64,000 nt of DNA, from NCBI GenBank assembly GCA_947494035.1, contig CANLTN010000020.1:9554-73553 (forward strand). The letters are read 5' to 3'. The position numbers and the translations under genes were made by a program. The DNA comes from Pseudovibrio sp947494035. Its GTDB lineage: Bacteria; Pseudomonadota; Alphaproteobacteria; Rhizobiales; Stappiaceae. This document shows positions 17,335 to 25,700 of the stretch, piece by piece. The stretch's first letter is position 1, and each line of letters starts with the position of its first letter. Under the pieces are notes generated by a model that did no database searches, had not been told where the DNA came from, and worked only from the letters and a program-made list of their open reading frames with translations.

Positions 17335-18048
17335 AAGCCCACGCTCCATTAGTTCGGCAACAGAGTGGTCCACCCAAAGCTGGTTGCCGAGCGCTGTTGC
17401 GTGCATCCCATCTTCACAGAAGGCCGCGCTCGTGGCTTCAGCGATGGCAGAGGAAACGATCACGCCGCGCTCGTGGCAGAGCTGCGCACCAATGCGGTTG
17501 ATCATCTGACGCCGCGGCTCAAGCACCCATGCCAGTCCATTGGTTAGTGCAGGAACATAGTCAAGTTCCATCAAATTGGGCCAGTAGATGCGCGCATTGG
17601 GATATTTGGTTCGCAGCGCATAAATCAGCTCTCCAAAATCCTTCTTCCACGCGAAACGGGAATGGAAGTTCTTTAGATCGTTCATGCCGATACTAATCAA
17701 GACATGCGTGTAGTCGGCCTGCGGAAGATTGGGAACGACCACATCCCTGATTTGGGCCGCTGTAGCGGAGTTGTTGCCTGCTGCACGCCATTTAACCGGC
17801 TGACCGCTAACTTCGGCCAGCTTTCTTGCTAGTGTGTACGTCAGGCCATCGGTTGTGTGGTCAAGACCAATGGCTGCAACAGAAGAATCCCCAACCACGA
17901 GCATATTGATCAGCTCGCCCTGTCCGTCAATGGCGCCTGATACCGGACCGGGTGCCGGAGCAAGGCGAATAGATCTGGCACGCGCCCGCAAGCCCTCGAC
18001 AATATAGACAGGCAAAAGTGCCCAAGTAAGCCAGCTAGGAAAAGACAT
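17272..18048 (-). CDS. SGNH/GDSL-type esterase family protein
   Basis: 258-residue hydrolase. An N-terminal hydrophobic segment (SWLTWALLPVYIVEGL) may anchor or export it. The catalytic blocks are VVGDSSVAAIG (block I serine), GNNSAT, SIGMNDLKN (block III) and DGMHATALGN (block V Asp-His), giving a Ser-Asp-His triad. Start at 18048 is supported by GAGGGGG eight bases upstream, but that site lies in the 3' arm of the lysK terminator hairpin. It is convergent with, and overlaps by 63 bases, the exchanger gene. Substrate unknown; esterase or acylhydrolase by family. Confidence 0.85.
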   Translation of the reverse strand: MSFPSWLTWALLPVYIVEGLRARARSIRLAPAPGPVSGAIDGQGELINMLVVGDSSVAAIGLDHTTDGLTYTLARKLAEVSGQPVKWRAAGNNSATAAQIRDVVVPNLPQADYTHVLISIGMNDLKNFHSRFAWKKDFGELIYALRTKYPNARIYWPNLMELDYVPALTNGLAWVLEPRRQMINRIGAQLCHERGVIVSSAIAEATSAAFCEDGMHATALGNQLWVDHSVAELMERGLLGLEEKDEVEDKQHQVHGAL

Positions 18049-18049
18049 G

Positions 18050-18077
18050 AAAAAAGCCCCCTCGTTTGAGAGGGCTA
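18050..18077 (-). terminator. lysK terminator overlapping the next gene's ribosome site
   Basis: Hairpin AGCCCTC - TCAAAC - GAGGGGGCT followed by TTTTTT, starting about 5 bases after the lysK stop. The GAGGGGG arm is also the only plausible ribosome binding site for the SGNH hydrolase, whose ATG directly follows the T run, so terminator folding and translation initiation compete. Confidence 0.8.
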
Positions 18078-18082
18078 ATTCA

Positions 18083-19744
18083 TCACGCTGCAAGCTCTCC
18101 TGCAAGTGCTTTCGCAATCAGGCTCCGTGTCTCCGGAATACCGTAAAGTGCGATAAAGGACCCAAAGCGTGGACCCTTCTCCTGACCCAGAAGTACTTGA
18201 TAAATCGCAGAAAAGAAATTTTGCGCGACACCAGGACGTCCGTCAGGACCCGGCTTTGCGGTGTTCTGATAGCGCTCAATATTGCGACCAATGTCGTAAA
18301 TTGCGTTTTGGATATCACCACCGTCTGTGTCTGCAGGCAAGCCAGCAAGCACCTCATCCAGCTTGGTGAGCATCTCAGTCTCGACTTCATCCGGCGCTCT
18401 GAACTTCTTCGTTGGTTTCACAAAGTCGTCGTAGTAACGGATTGCATAGCCAACCAACTCGTCCAGCATCTTGTGGGTCTGCGGAGATGAGCCCGGAGCA
18501 TAGCGGGAAATGAATGCCCACAGAACGTCCTTGTTGACCGCATTGGATGCAGACACCAGATTGAGCAGCATTGCGAACTGGATTGGCATCTCTTCCTTCG
18601 GCGGATTGCCGTAATGGATGTGCCAAACCGGGTTCATCAGCTTCTGCGCCGGATCCATATTCTCGAACTTGGACAGGAAGGTGCAGTACTCATCAACCGC
18701 TTTCGGGATGACGTCAAAGTACAGTTTCTTCGCAGTCTTAGGCTTTTGGAAGTTGAACAGAGACAGGCTCTCCTGCGAGGCGTAGTTCAACCACTCTTCC
18801 ATCGTCAGGCCGTTGCCTTTGGACTTGGAGATTTTCTGGCCTTTTTCATCTAGGAAAAGCTCATAGTTGAAGCCTTCCGGAGCAGGAGCACCCAGAGCCT
18901 TACAGATCTTGCCAGACAGGTTTACACTGTCGATGAGGTCTTTGCCGGCCATTTCATAGTCGATGCCCAGCGCGTACCAGCGCAGCGCCCAGTCGGCTTT
19001 CCATTGGCACTTGACGTGGCCGCCAGTGACTGGCAGTTCAACGCGTTCCTCTGTTTCCGGGTCAATGTAGGTCACAGTGCCTTTTTCGACATTGCGGTCC
19101 ACCATTGGCACCTGCAAAACAATGCCAGTGCGCGGACATACTGGCAGGAATGGAGAATACGTGGCCTGACGCTCTTCCCCCAGAGTTGGGAGGATGATCG
19201 CCATGATCTTGTCGTAGACTTCCAGCATGCGCAGGAGGGCTTTGTCGAACACACCGGACTTGTAGTAGTCGGTGGATGACACGAACTCATACTCAAAGCC
19301 GAACTTGTCGAGGAATGCCATGAGCTTTGCGTTATTGGCCGCTGCAAAGCTCGGGTATTCGTTTGAGAACGGATCGGGCACGCTGGTCAGGGGCTTGCCA
19401 AGGAATGACGCCATCATGTCCTGATTGGGCACGTTGGTTGGCACCTTGCGGAAGCCGTCCATATCATCAGAGAAGCAGATCAGCTTGGTCGGGATCTTGT
19501 CCTGCGTGAGCAGCCGGAAGGCGGTGCGGACCATTGTGGTGCGTGCAACTTCGCCAAAGGTGCCCATGTGAGGCAAGCCAGATGGACCATAGCCGGTCTG
19601 GAACAAGACCGGCCCGGTCTTGGGTTTCTTCTCCAGCCGTTTAACCAGTTTGCGCGCTTCTTCAAACGGCCAGGCTTTAGATACCTGTGCCGCCTCGATA
19701 AGTTCTGGGCTGAGATCGAGTTGAGGCAAACTGTTCGTAGACAT
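18083..19744 (-). CDS. lysK: Lysyl-tRNA synthetase, class I
   Basis: 553-residue cytosolic enzyme charging tRNA-Lys. It is the class I form, typical of archaea and of alphaproteobacteria, not the class II LysS: a Rossmann catalytic domain with the HIGH-type motif GPSGLPHMG (53-61) and a KMSKS-type motif KISKSKGNG near residue 300, followed by a helical anticodon-binding domain. Segments CFSDDMDGFRKVP and KCQWKADWALRWYALG are family hallmarks. A terminator follows immediately. Confidence 0.95.
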   Translation of the reverse strand: MSTNSLPQLDLSPELIEAAQVSKAWPFEEARKLVKRLEKKPKTGPVLFQTGYGPSGLPHMGTFGEVARTTMVRTAFRLLTQDKIPTKLICFSDDMDGFRKVPTNVPNQDMMASFLGKPLTSVPDPFSNEYPSFAAANNAKLMAFLDKFGFEYEFVSSTDYYKSGVFDKALLRMLEVYDKIMAIILPTLGEERQATYSPFLPVCPRTGIVLQVPMVDRNVEKGTVTYIDPETEERVELPVTGGHVKCQWKADWALRWYALGIDYEMAGKDLIDSVNLSGKICKALGAPAPEGFNYELFLDEKGQKISKSKGNGLTMEEWLNYASQESLSLFNFQKPKTAKKLYFDVIPKAVDEYCTFLSKFENMDPAQKLMNPVWHIHYGNPPKEEMPIQFAMLLNLVSASNAVNKDVLWAFISRYAPGSSPQTHKMLDELVGYAIRYYDDFVKPTKKFRAPDEVETEMLTKLDEVLAGLPADTDGGDIQNAIYDIGRNIERYQNTAKPGPDGRPGVAQNFFSAIYQVLLGQEKGPRFGSFIALYGIPETRSLIAKALAGELAA

Positions 19745-20001
19745 GGATTTTGAGATCCGTAATTGGAGATAAAACTGTGGTTGAGTTTGGCTTTCTGCGG
19801 CGGGATTTGATGCCGGAAAGCTGCGCGAACTTATGTAAAACTTGCGCCCACGTCAATGCAAGTTCTCGGGTTTTCGGCGCTACCCCCTTGTATGAGGCAT
19901 TAACCCAACTTACCTTTGCAGTCATTAAGCGCTGCCAGACGATTTGGCAGGGTAGAATTTCAAGACAAACCAAGAAGCAAAGCTATTTGCTGTGGGGAGA
20001 T

Positions 20002-20424
20002 ATGGGTACACTAGATAGATTACTGAGCGTAGAAGAAGCTCTTATTCATGTGATGGTGATGGTTTCGGCCGCTGATAATGCGATGAGCGATGCAGAGCTT
20101 CGCCAGCTTGGCGATATTGTGGGCATTCTTCCTGTCTTCAAAGACTTTGACGACAATAATCTGATCAAGATTACCCAGCAGTGCGCCGAACGCCTCTCTG
20201 GCGAAAATGGCATGAACAAAACGCTGGAACTTGTGGCGGACTCCCTGCCAACCAAACTGCACGACACAGCTTACGCTCTTGGGGTTGAGATTGCTGCGGC
20301 TGATTTGCGCGTGAGCCCGGAAGAAGTGCGCATGCTGCAGTTGCTGCGTAACCACCTGAAGCTGGACAAACTGACGATTGCTGCAATTGAGCGTGGTGCG
20401 CAGGCCCGTTTCCGCACACAATAA
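20002..20424 (+). CDS. TerB-like tellurite resistance family protein
   Basis: 140-residue all-helical TerB-type protein, with two acidic metal-binding motifs: VMVSAADNAMSDAELRQLG near residue 20-37 and GVEIAAADLRVSPEE near 95-108. I start it at the ATG at 20002 behind GGGGAGA; an upstream in-frame ATG (19750) would add 84 residues of uncharacteristic composition. Stand-alone TerB proteins are common and are not proof of tellurite resistance; no other ter gene is nearby. Role unknown, likely cytosolic. Confidence 0.82.
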   Translation: MGTLDRLLSVEEALIHVMVMVSAADNAMSDAELRQLGDIVGILPVFKDFDDNNLIKITQQCAERLSGENGMNKTLELVADSLPTKLHDTAYALGVEIAAADLRVSPEEVRMLQLLRNHLKLDKLTIAAIERGAQARFRTQ

Positions 20425-20491
20425 CTCAAATTATCCGTGACTGGCGGGCGGTGATCAACTGCCCGTAACTCTCAATGGGCTATGCGCCGTT

Positions 20492-20884
20492 TTAATGAAC
20501 GGTTTTGACCATGTCGGGCAGGTCCAGCGAGAAAGCCGGAATTTTTACGGCAAAGAACTCGCCTTTATCCGTTTGCATCCGATAATTGCCAGTCATAATG
20601 CCTGAGGACGTGTTCAGCGGGCAGCCAGATGTGTATTGGAACGACCCACCCGGTTCGATAACGGGCTCCTCACCGACGACCCCTGCCCCATTGACTTCCT
20701 GTGTATTGCCGTTTGCATCGATTATATACCAGTGCCTCGACCTAAGCTGGACGGTTTCACCACTCATGTTTTCAATCGAGACAGTATAGGCCCAAAAAAA
20801 CTGCTCATCTTCGGGAGTCGACTCCTCGGCAAGATAATACGGTTCTACAGTGATCTGTATATCTCGGGTAACGGCACGATACAT
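20492..20884 (-). CDS. apaG: ApaG domain protein
   Basis: 130-residue protein with a fibronectin type III-like fold, recognised by YRAVTRDIQITVEPYYL, FFWAYTVSIENMSGETVQL, LRSRHWYIIDANG, GVVGEEPVIEPGGSFQYTSG and the final YRMQTDKGEFFAVKIPAF. ApaG is linked to Co2+ and Mg2+ efflux phenotypes and diadenosine-tetraphosphate metabolism in enterobacteria; the molecular role is not settled. Starts at the ATG encoding MYRAVTR; an alternative TTG four codons upstream is less likely. No ksgA or apaH adjacent here. Confidence 0.92.
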   Translation of the reverse strand: MYRAVTRDIQITVEPYYLAEESTPEDEQFFWAYTVSIENMSGETVQLRSRHWYIIDANGNTQEVNGAGVVGEEPVIEPGGSFQYTSGCPLNTSSGIMTGNYRMQTDKGEFFAVKIPAFSLDLPDMVKTVH

Positions 20885-20992
20885 AGCACAACCCAACTTT
20901 CAGGAAAATTCCGCTGCAAATACAACAGCAGTACGCATCCTATTTGTAATAAGTCTAGCCTTTACACCCTGATCTTCGCAAGAGCAACGATC

Positions 20993-21619
20993 TTACACCG
21001 AAGGATCTGGGTGGTTCAAAACCATATGCCTGACCATGAAAACGCGAGAAATTGCCGAAAGTGTGCAGATCGCCGCAAAAGTCCATGCAACCCATGAGAA
21101 ATAAGTGGGGAACAGGCAGAAAATGACGAAGACACCAATGGTTTCAAAACCCTCAGCTAGTCCTCCCAGATAATAAAAGGACTTCTTTCCGCGCAGTGAT
21201 GTTTCCATGCCCAGCTTTTGGGCCAGTGTCGCAAATGCGAGGAAAGTGGACCCATTGATGTAAAAACTGAAAAGCAGAGCCGCAGCAGCGAGCGCATTTT
21301 GCTCCGGAGCGACAAACGCAAAGGCCAGCGGGATTGCGCCGTAGAAGATGAAGTCAAAGGTGATGTCGTAAAACCCGCCGAGCTGGGTTGAGCCTACTGC
21401 TCTTGCGACGGCGCCGTCCAACCCATCTGCGAAGCGGTTGAGCAGGATAAACAGCAATGCCATGCCAAATTGCCCGGCTGCAATTGCCGCCGCCGCTGCA
21501 AGGCCAAACCCCAACCCGACCGTGCTTACTGCTGTTGCAGTAAACCCAAGATCTGCCAGTGCTTTGCCCATCTTGTTGAGTGGCGGGTCTATATAGCCTC
21601 GGAGTTTTGCATCAAACAT
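20993..21619 (-). CDS. CDP-alcohol phosphatidyltransferase family protein
   Basis: 208-residue integral membrane enzyme with about six hydrophobic helices. The catalytic signature DGx2DGx2ARx7-8Gx3Dx3D is complete: DGLDGAVARA followed by GGFYDITFD, with all the metal-binding aspartates. It transfers a phospho-alcohol from a CDP-linked donor to an alcohol acceptor in lipid synthesis; the acceptor (glycerol phosphate, inositol, choline or other) cannot be read from the sequence. Start at 21619, with AGGAT upstream, leaves out 24 residues of an upstream extension. Confidence 0.86.
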   Translation of the reverse strand: MFDAKLRGYIDPPLNKMGKALADLGFTATAVSTVGLGFGLAAAAAIAAGQFGMALLFILLNRFADGLDGAVARAVGSTQLGGFYDITFDFIFYGAIPLAFAFVAPEQNALAAAALLFSFYINGSTFLAFATLAQKLGMETSLRGKKSFYYLGGLAEGFETIGVFVIFCLFPTYFSWVAWTFAAICTLSAISRVFMVRHMVLNHPDPSV

Positions 21620-21794
21620 ATCGCATCCTATCAGATATGCATTTCCTCTTAGGCCTTTTTTTCGCAGGTGCCTATGATTACCGGTGCCCAATCCACACGC
21701 TCAGCAATCACTAATACTTCATTGGCGCTTGATTATGGGTGTGGTTGGCACCTGCATTGATCGCAGCTTTTTCTTCAGTAGGAATGATGCCGCT

Positions 21795-22613
21795 TCAGTC
21801 ATCTTTTGTGCGGAGTTTTTCTAATTCCTTGATCAGATCCACTCTAAGGCCTCTCAACTCGGTTAAAATGAGCCGAGTTTCCTCATGCACTTCGATGCGA
21901 TCAGCTTCAAGGTCCTTGTCGTGCTCCTGCTGCATGGCCGACACGATGATACCGATAAACAGGTTCAGGACAGTGAAGGCGGTGCACAAAATAAAGGGTA
22001 TGAAGAACAACCATGCGAGGGGGTACACCTCCATAACCGGTCTCACAATCCCCATACTCCAGCTTTCCAATGTCATGATCTGGAATAGCGTATAAGTAGA
22101 TTTGCTGATAGTGCCAAACCATTCAGGAAATGCTGCCCCGTAGAGCCCGGTTGCCATGACTGAAAAGACGTAGAACACCAACGCCATTAACAGGACAATG
22201 GAGCCCATACCCGGCAGTGCACGGACAAGCCCGCCTACGACGTTTCGCAAAGATGGGATCACCGAAATAAGCCTCAAGACCCTAAGGATTCTCAGAGACC
22301 GAAGGATGGTTGCAGGTCCAGCTGCAGGAACAAGGGCGATTGAGACAATAATGAAATCAAAGAGGTTCCATGGGCCTCTGAAAAAGCTCGGGCCAAATGC
22401 AAAGATGCGCAAGGTCAGCTCAATGACAAAGATGAACAGAGCCAGTTCATCAAGAAAGCTTAGGATTGGTCCATAGTTGCTAACGAGCGCTTGGTTTGTC
22501 TCCAAACCGAGTACCACTGCGTTTAGCGCGATTACGCCAATAATCGTGTATTCCCATTGGCGGCTTTCAATGATGGATCGTAACTTCGCCCGCATTTTGA
22601 GACTTAACCTCAT
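21795..22613 (-). CDS. Voltage-gated sodium channel (NaVBac type)
   Basis: 272-residue single-domain ion channel subunit, expected to form tetramers in the inner membrane. Helices S1-S4 are visible, S4 carrying regularly spaced arginines (Arg105, 108, 111, 114 in RSLRILRVLRLISV), then S5, and the pore with selectivity filter TLESWSM (181-187), identical to the sodium-selective filter of well-studied bacterial channels. After S6 (VLNLFIGIIVSAM) comes a charged helical C-terminal tail of the coiled-coil type that assembles the tetramer. Such channels occur mostly in marine and alkaliphilic bacteria, where they link Na+ to motility or pH. Monocistronic. Confidence 0.93.
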   Translation of the reverse strand: MRLSLKMRAKLRSIIESRQWEYTIIGVIALNAVVLGLETNQALVSNYGPILSFLDELALFIFVIELTLRIFAFGPSFFRGPWNLFDFIIVSIALVPAAGPATILRSLRILRVLRLISVIPSLRNVVGGLVRALPGMGSIVLLMALVFYVFSVMATGLYGAAFPEWFGTISKSTYTLFQIMTLESWSMGIVRPVMEVYPLAWLFFIPFILCTAFTVLNLFIGIIVSAMQQEHDKDLEADRIEVHEETRLILTELRGLRVDLIKELEKLRTKDD

Positions 22614-22654
22614 GGTATGAATTAGGTCTCACCTTAAGTGCCTGTCTGCAGGCT

Positions 22655-22759
22655 TCATGGTATAAGGGACCCTGGAATCTGCCATGCATAAATGAAGAAG
22701 ATTCCGAGTGCAACAAGCAGGAGAGCCAAAATAGCACGAGTGAGTTTGAGATATAGTTT
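22655..22759 (-). other. Hydrophobic reading frame without a normal start
   Basis: A frame open for about 33 codons reads LTRAILALLLVALGIFFIYA then WQIPGSLIP and stops; it looks like a single transmembrane helix with a short tail. It has no ATG, GTG or supported TTG with a ribosome site, and a stop lies just upstream. It may be a remnant of a small membrane protein, or chance. Located between the sodium channel and the tRNA gene. Confidence 0.3.
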
Positions 22760-22819
22760 TCAAAGGCTTGACCCCATTCGAAATAACCAGCATAAATTTG
22801 CTTCGATCTTGCTGAGGTC

Positions 22820-22893
22820 GCGGGTGTAGCTCAATGGTAGAGCAGAAGCTTCCCAAGCTTACGACGAGGGTTCGATTCCCTTCATCCGCTCCA
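22820..22893 (+). tRNA. tRNA-Gly (anticodon CCC)
   Basis: 74 bases including an encoded CCA. Acceptor stem GCGGGTG / CATCCGC (one G-U pair), D-loop GTAGCTCAATGGTAGAGC, anticodon loop TTCCCAA with CCC at the anticodon positions, T arm GAGGGTTCGATTCCCTT. The anticodon stem has one non-canonical pair at its outer end (G-A). Decodes GGG glycine codons. Confidence 0.95.
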
Positions 22894-23039
22894 TTTTTGC
22901 TTTTAACTGATCAGTTTCAGCCGTCCCTGTCATATTATTTGCACCGCAAAACGTTATGAAACCTGTGCGGAGTTTCTCACCTTCCCGTCGGCATAGACAA
23001 AACTATTCCAGCACATGAGAGCGGGCACGGAGACATCCA

Positions 23040-23483
23040 ATGGTAAGAACAACCAAAGACGATATCACCAGATTTGTGATTGCACAGGAGGCTGTGTTTC
23101 AGGAGGTGGTTCAGGAACTGGCTCAGGGGCACAAAACCTCTCACTGGATCTGGTTCATCTTTCCGCAGCTTCGCCAGCTTGGGGGCTCCTCCACCGCGCA
23201 CTTCTTTGGCATAGAGGACCTTGACGAGGCGCGGAGATATCTTGCCTATCCCCTGCTTGGCTCGCGGCTGCGTGGTTGCTGTAAGCTGCTGCTTGAGCAT
23301 AAAGGACTGACATCTCAGCAGATTCTTGGAGAGATCGACAGCTTGAAGATGCGTAGCTGCGCGACGCTTTTTGCTTATGCGGCCGAGGATCCAACAGTGT
23401 TTCACCAAGTGCTCGACCAGTTTTACGCCAGCCAACCATGCCGCCTTACGGTGGATGCACTGGGTATTCCCTGGAAAGCCTAG
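23040..23483 (+). CDS. DUF1810 family protein
   Basis: 147-residue cytosolic protein of family DUF1810, recognised by HKTSHWIWFIFPQLRQLG, the region ARRYLAYPLLGSRL and the end segment DALGI. Conserved His, Trp and Arg residues and family surveys have linked this fold to nucleotide- or ADP-ribose-related binding, but no reaction is established and I do not assign one. Ribosome site GGAGAC. It ends six bases from the convergent glycosyltransferase gene. Confidence 0.86.
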   Translation: MVRTTKDDITRFVIAQEAVFQEVVQELAQGHKTSHWIWFIFPQLRQLGGSSTAHFFGIEDLDEARRYLAYPLLGSRLRGCCKLLLEHKGLTSQQILGEIDSLKMRSCATLFAYAAEDPTVFHQVLDQFYASQPCRLTVDALGIPWKA

Positions 23484-23488
23484 CACAC

Positions 23489-25636
23489 TTACGTCGTAGG
23501 CTTGCTCTCTGGCTCTACACTGCCCCTGTGGCGAACAACGCCGTGCTCGGTTTTGCGCCAGTAGTGCGGTTTGACCATGAACTCAAACAGGGCTTTGTAG
23601 GAGGCGATACAGCCTAGCACCCAATAAAGCGGAATGCTGGCGACCTCCCAGACGCGCGGGCGAAAGCCTCGTTTTGCACTCCCCTGCAGAACAGTGACCA
23701 CAGTGCCGCCGAGGCCAAAGAGAAAGCAGAACATGGCGTAAATACTAAAGGCATCGAGTGCTTGCCAACCTGTTCTGTAGAGATCAAGCGCAACCTTGCC
23801 AAACATGAATGCAGTCAGAGGTGCTGCCCAGAGGCACAGCATACCGCCAAGGAATGTGATAAGCAGCAGGACAAAATTTTTCGTGCCCAGTTGCTTGTGG
23901 GTCAATGCCGGGTTGCGCAGGTGAACGGCCAGTGTTTGGATCCAGCCCTTGTGCCAGCGTGTGCGCTGATGCAGCCAGCCCTTTAAAGTCAGGGGGGCTT
24001 CTTCATAGGTGGAGCTGTTCAATGTGCGGGTCTTGAAGCCGTGACGCGCAAATCTAACGGCCAGATCAGCATCCTCGGTCACGTTGAAGGGGTCCCATCC
24101 GCCTACTTTCCTAAGGGTGTTTACCCTGAAATGATTGGAGGTTCCACCTAGCGGAAGCAGGAGGTTTTTACGGGACAGGAACGGCAGAAACACATCAAAA
24201 AGCGCGGCGTATTCGAAGGCAAACTGGCGCACCAGCCAGTTTTCATCAGCATGGTCAATGGAGAGCGCAGCCTGCAAACAGGCAACATCATGACCTTCCA
24301 ACGCAAATTGGCAGATCGCCTTTTTGAGTTGCTGTGGCTCTGGCCGGTCTTCGGCATCAAAGACCGTAACGAAGTCTCCCTTTGTTGCCGCAAGGCCGAC
24401 TGCTAGTGCACGCGGCTTGGTCTGAGGTTTTCCTGGAGGCAGGATGATCATCCGCATAGACTTTTTAAGGAGTTTGCGGAGGTTTCCTTGTGTGAGTTCG
24501 TCATCCTGCTCGACCAGAAAGATAATATCGAGCGCCTCCTTGGGGTAATCCAGAGCGTCCAGAGCCTCAACAAGTTGGCGGCAAATCGCGGATTCCTTGT
24601 AAAGCGGAACAAGCACGGTGTAATACGGCCAGTTCTCCAACTCGGGGACTGCCATATCCTGCCGCTCGGTATAGGTGAAAAACGATGCAAGGCGGAGCAG
24701 CCCGATGGTTCCTAGCGATATTGTCAGCAGGATAAACAAGCCCCATATGACGGCATTGAACGAAAAGCTCAAAGCCGCAATGAAGACGATTGGCGATATT
24801 GTCAGAAGCTTGCGTTGCGAAGGCAGGAAACGGTAGACTGCTGACAGTGTCAGATTGTCCTGTGCTAAAGCATTGGAGCTGGCGGTGGTGACGGTCAGCC
24901 CCCTCTGATATTGGGGGGTGACGATCACAATCTTGCTGGCTGCTTCATCAAAATAACCCAGTGCCCGTTCGAAAGCCTCCAGCTGATGGCCGAGCGGAGC
25001 TGCCGCAAAAACGACCTTCCGATTAAGATCCAACGCGGGAACGAACAGGATCCCCTCGGTTTCAAAGGGCTTTAGCGTTTTGGCAATAGGGGCAATGGCA
25101 GACAGGCTTCCGTCTGCGGCATAGCGGACATTCAGCCTTCCGGAAATTCCCCAGTAAAAAACAGAAATATCCAGAAAACCTTGCTCTATCAGATAGCTAC
25201 TGATGCATTCATCTGCATCCGAGCTGCTGGAGACGGCAAAATCGATTAAGGCCTCAGAGCAATTGCATTGCAGAAGGATTTCCCGTTCCAATGTGTCCTT
25301 TATGGGCTCGCCCTCAGAGCCTGAACTTTCGTTTTCTTTAGTCTTTCGGTTGCTCTGAGAGGCTTGTCTATGTGACTTGGTTTCGGGTTGTTTATTAGTG
25401 GGATGATTGAGAGGAACAATGGTGGTCATGCGACTTCGAAGCGCCTGCCCCGCCTCAACAGTGCGCAAGTTATCGATACGGCCAATGGAGAGAGCGAGCG
25501 AGCGCAAAATGTTGGCCTGCTGCGTAGAGAATGGCTGGTCGTTACCCATTGATATGTCGGAGAATTCCTGCTGCGCCCCTGTTAATTCATGAGGCCGATT
25601 TCCGATGACAGGTCTTCCCCTCTCGCAGACATTCAC
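23489..25636 (-). CDS. Membrane glycosyltransferase, family 2, with long N-terminal region
   Basis: 715 residues. N-terminal about 280 residues are soluble: a polar disordered stretch (1-115), then a helical segment (about 115-170, IDFAVSSSSDADECISSYLI...GRLNVRY) resembling the N-terminal domain of GspE/MshE ATPases, then a mixed region. Two membrane helices (about 280-320) lead into a processive-type GT-A catalytic domain (about 338-560) with PLYKES, DAED (427-430), TED (520-522) and QRTRW (557-561), and further membrane helices to about 690. It probably polymerises or exports a polysaccharide from a nucleotide sugar, product unknown. GTG start with AAGGAG. Divergent from the next gene. Confidence 0.85.
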   Translation of the reverse strand: MNVCERGRPVIGNRPHELTGAQQEFSDISMGNDQPFSTQQANILRSLALSIGRIDNLRTVEAGQALRSRMTTIVPLNHPTNKQPETKSHRQASQSNRKTKENESSGSEGEPIKDTLEREILLQCNCSEALIDFAVSSSSDADECISSYLIEQGFLDISVFYWGISGRLNVRYAADGSLSAIAPIAKTLKPFETEGILFVPALDLNRKVVFAAAPLGHQLEAFERALGYFDEAASKIVIVTPQYQRGLTVTTASSNALAQDNLTLSAVYRFLPSQRKLLTISPIVFIAALSFSFNAVIWGLFILLTISLGTIGLLRLASFFTYTERQDMAVPELENWPYYTVLVPLYKESAICRQLVEALDALDYPKEALDIIFLVEQDDELTQGNLRKLLKKSMRMIILPPGKPQTKPRALAVGLAATKGDFVTVFDAEDRPEPQQLKKAICQFALEGHDVACLQAALSIDHADENWLVRQFAFEYAALFDVFLPFLSRKNLLLPLGGTSNHFRVNTLRKVGGWDPFNVTEDADLAVRFARHGFKTRTLNSSTYEEAPLTLKGWLHQRTRWHKGWIQTLAVHLRNPALTHKQLGTKNFVLLLITFLGGMLCLWAAPLTAFMFGKVALDLYRTGWQALDAFSIYAMFCFLFGLGGTVVTVLQGSAKRGFRPRVWEVASIPLYWVLGCIASYKALFEFMVKPHYWRKTEHGVVRHRGSVEPESKPTT

Positions 25637-25700
25637 TTAGTATCTCCTTGAGAATTTCCCGTTAGGCTTATGCTCTGTTGCAAACTGGATTGGATGGCTC

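Noticed and set aside
20002..20424. Tellurite resistance operon
   Set aside because: Only a lone TerB-like gene; no terC, terD or terE neighbours.
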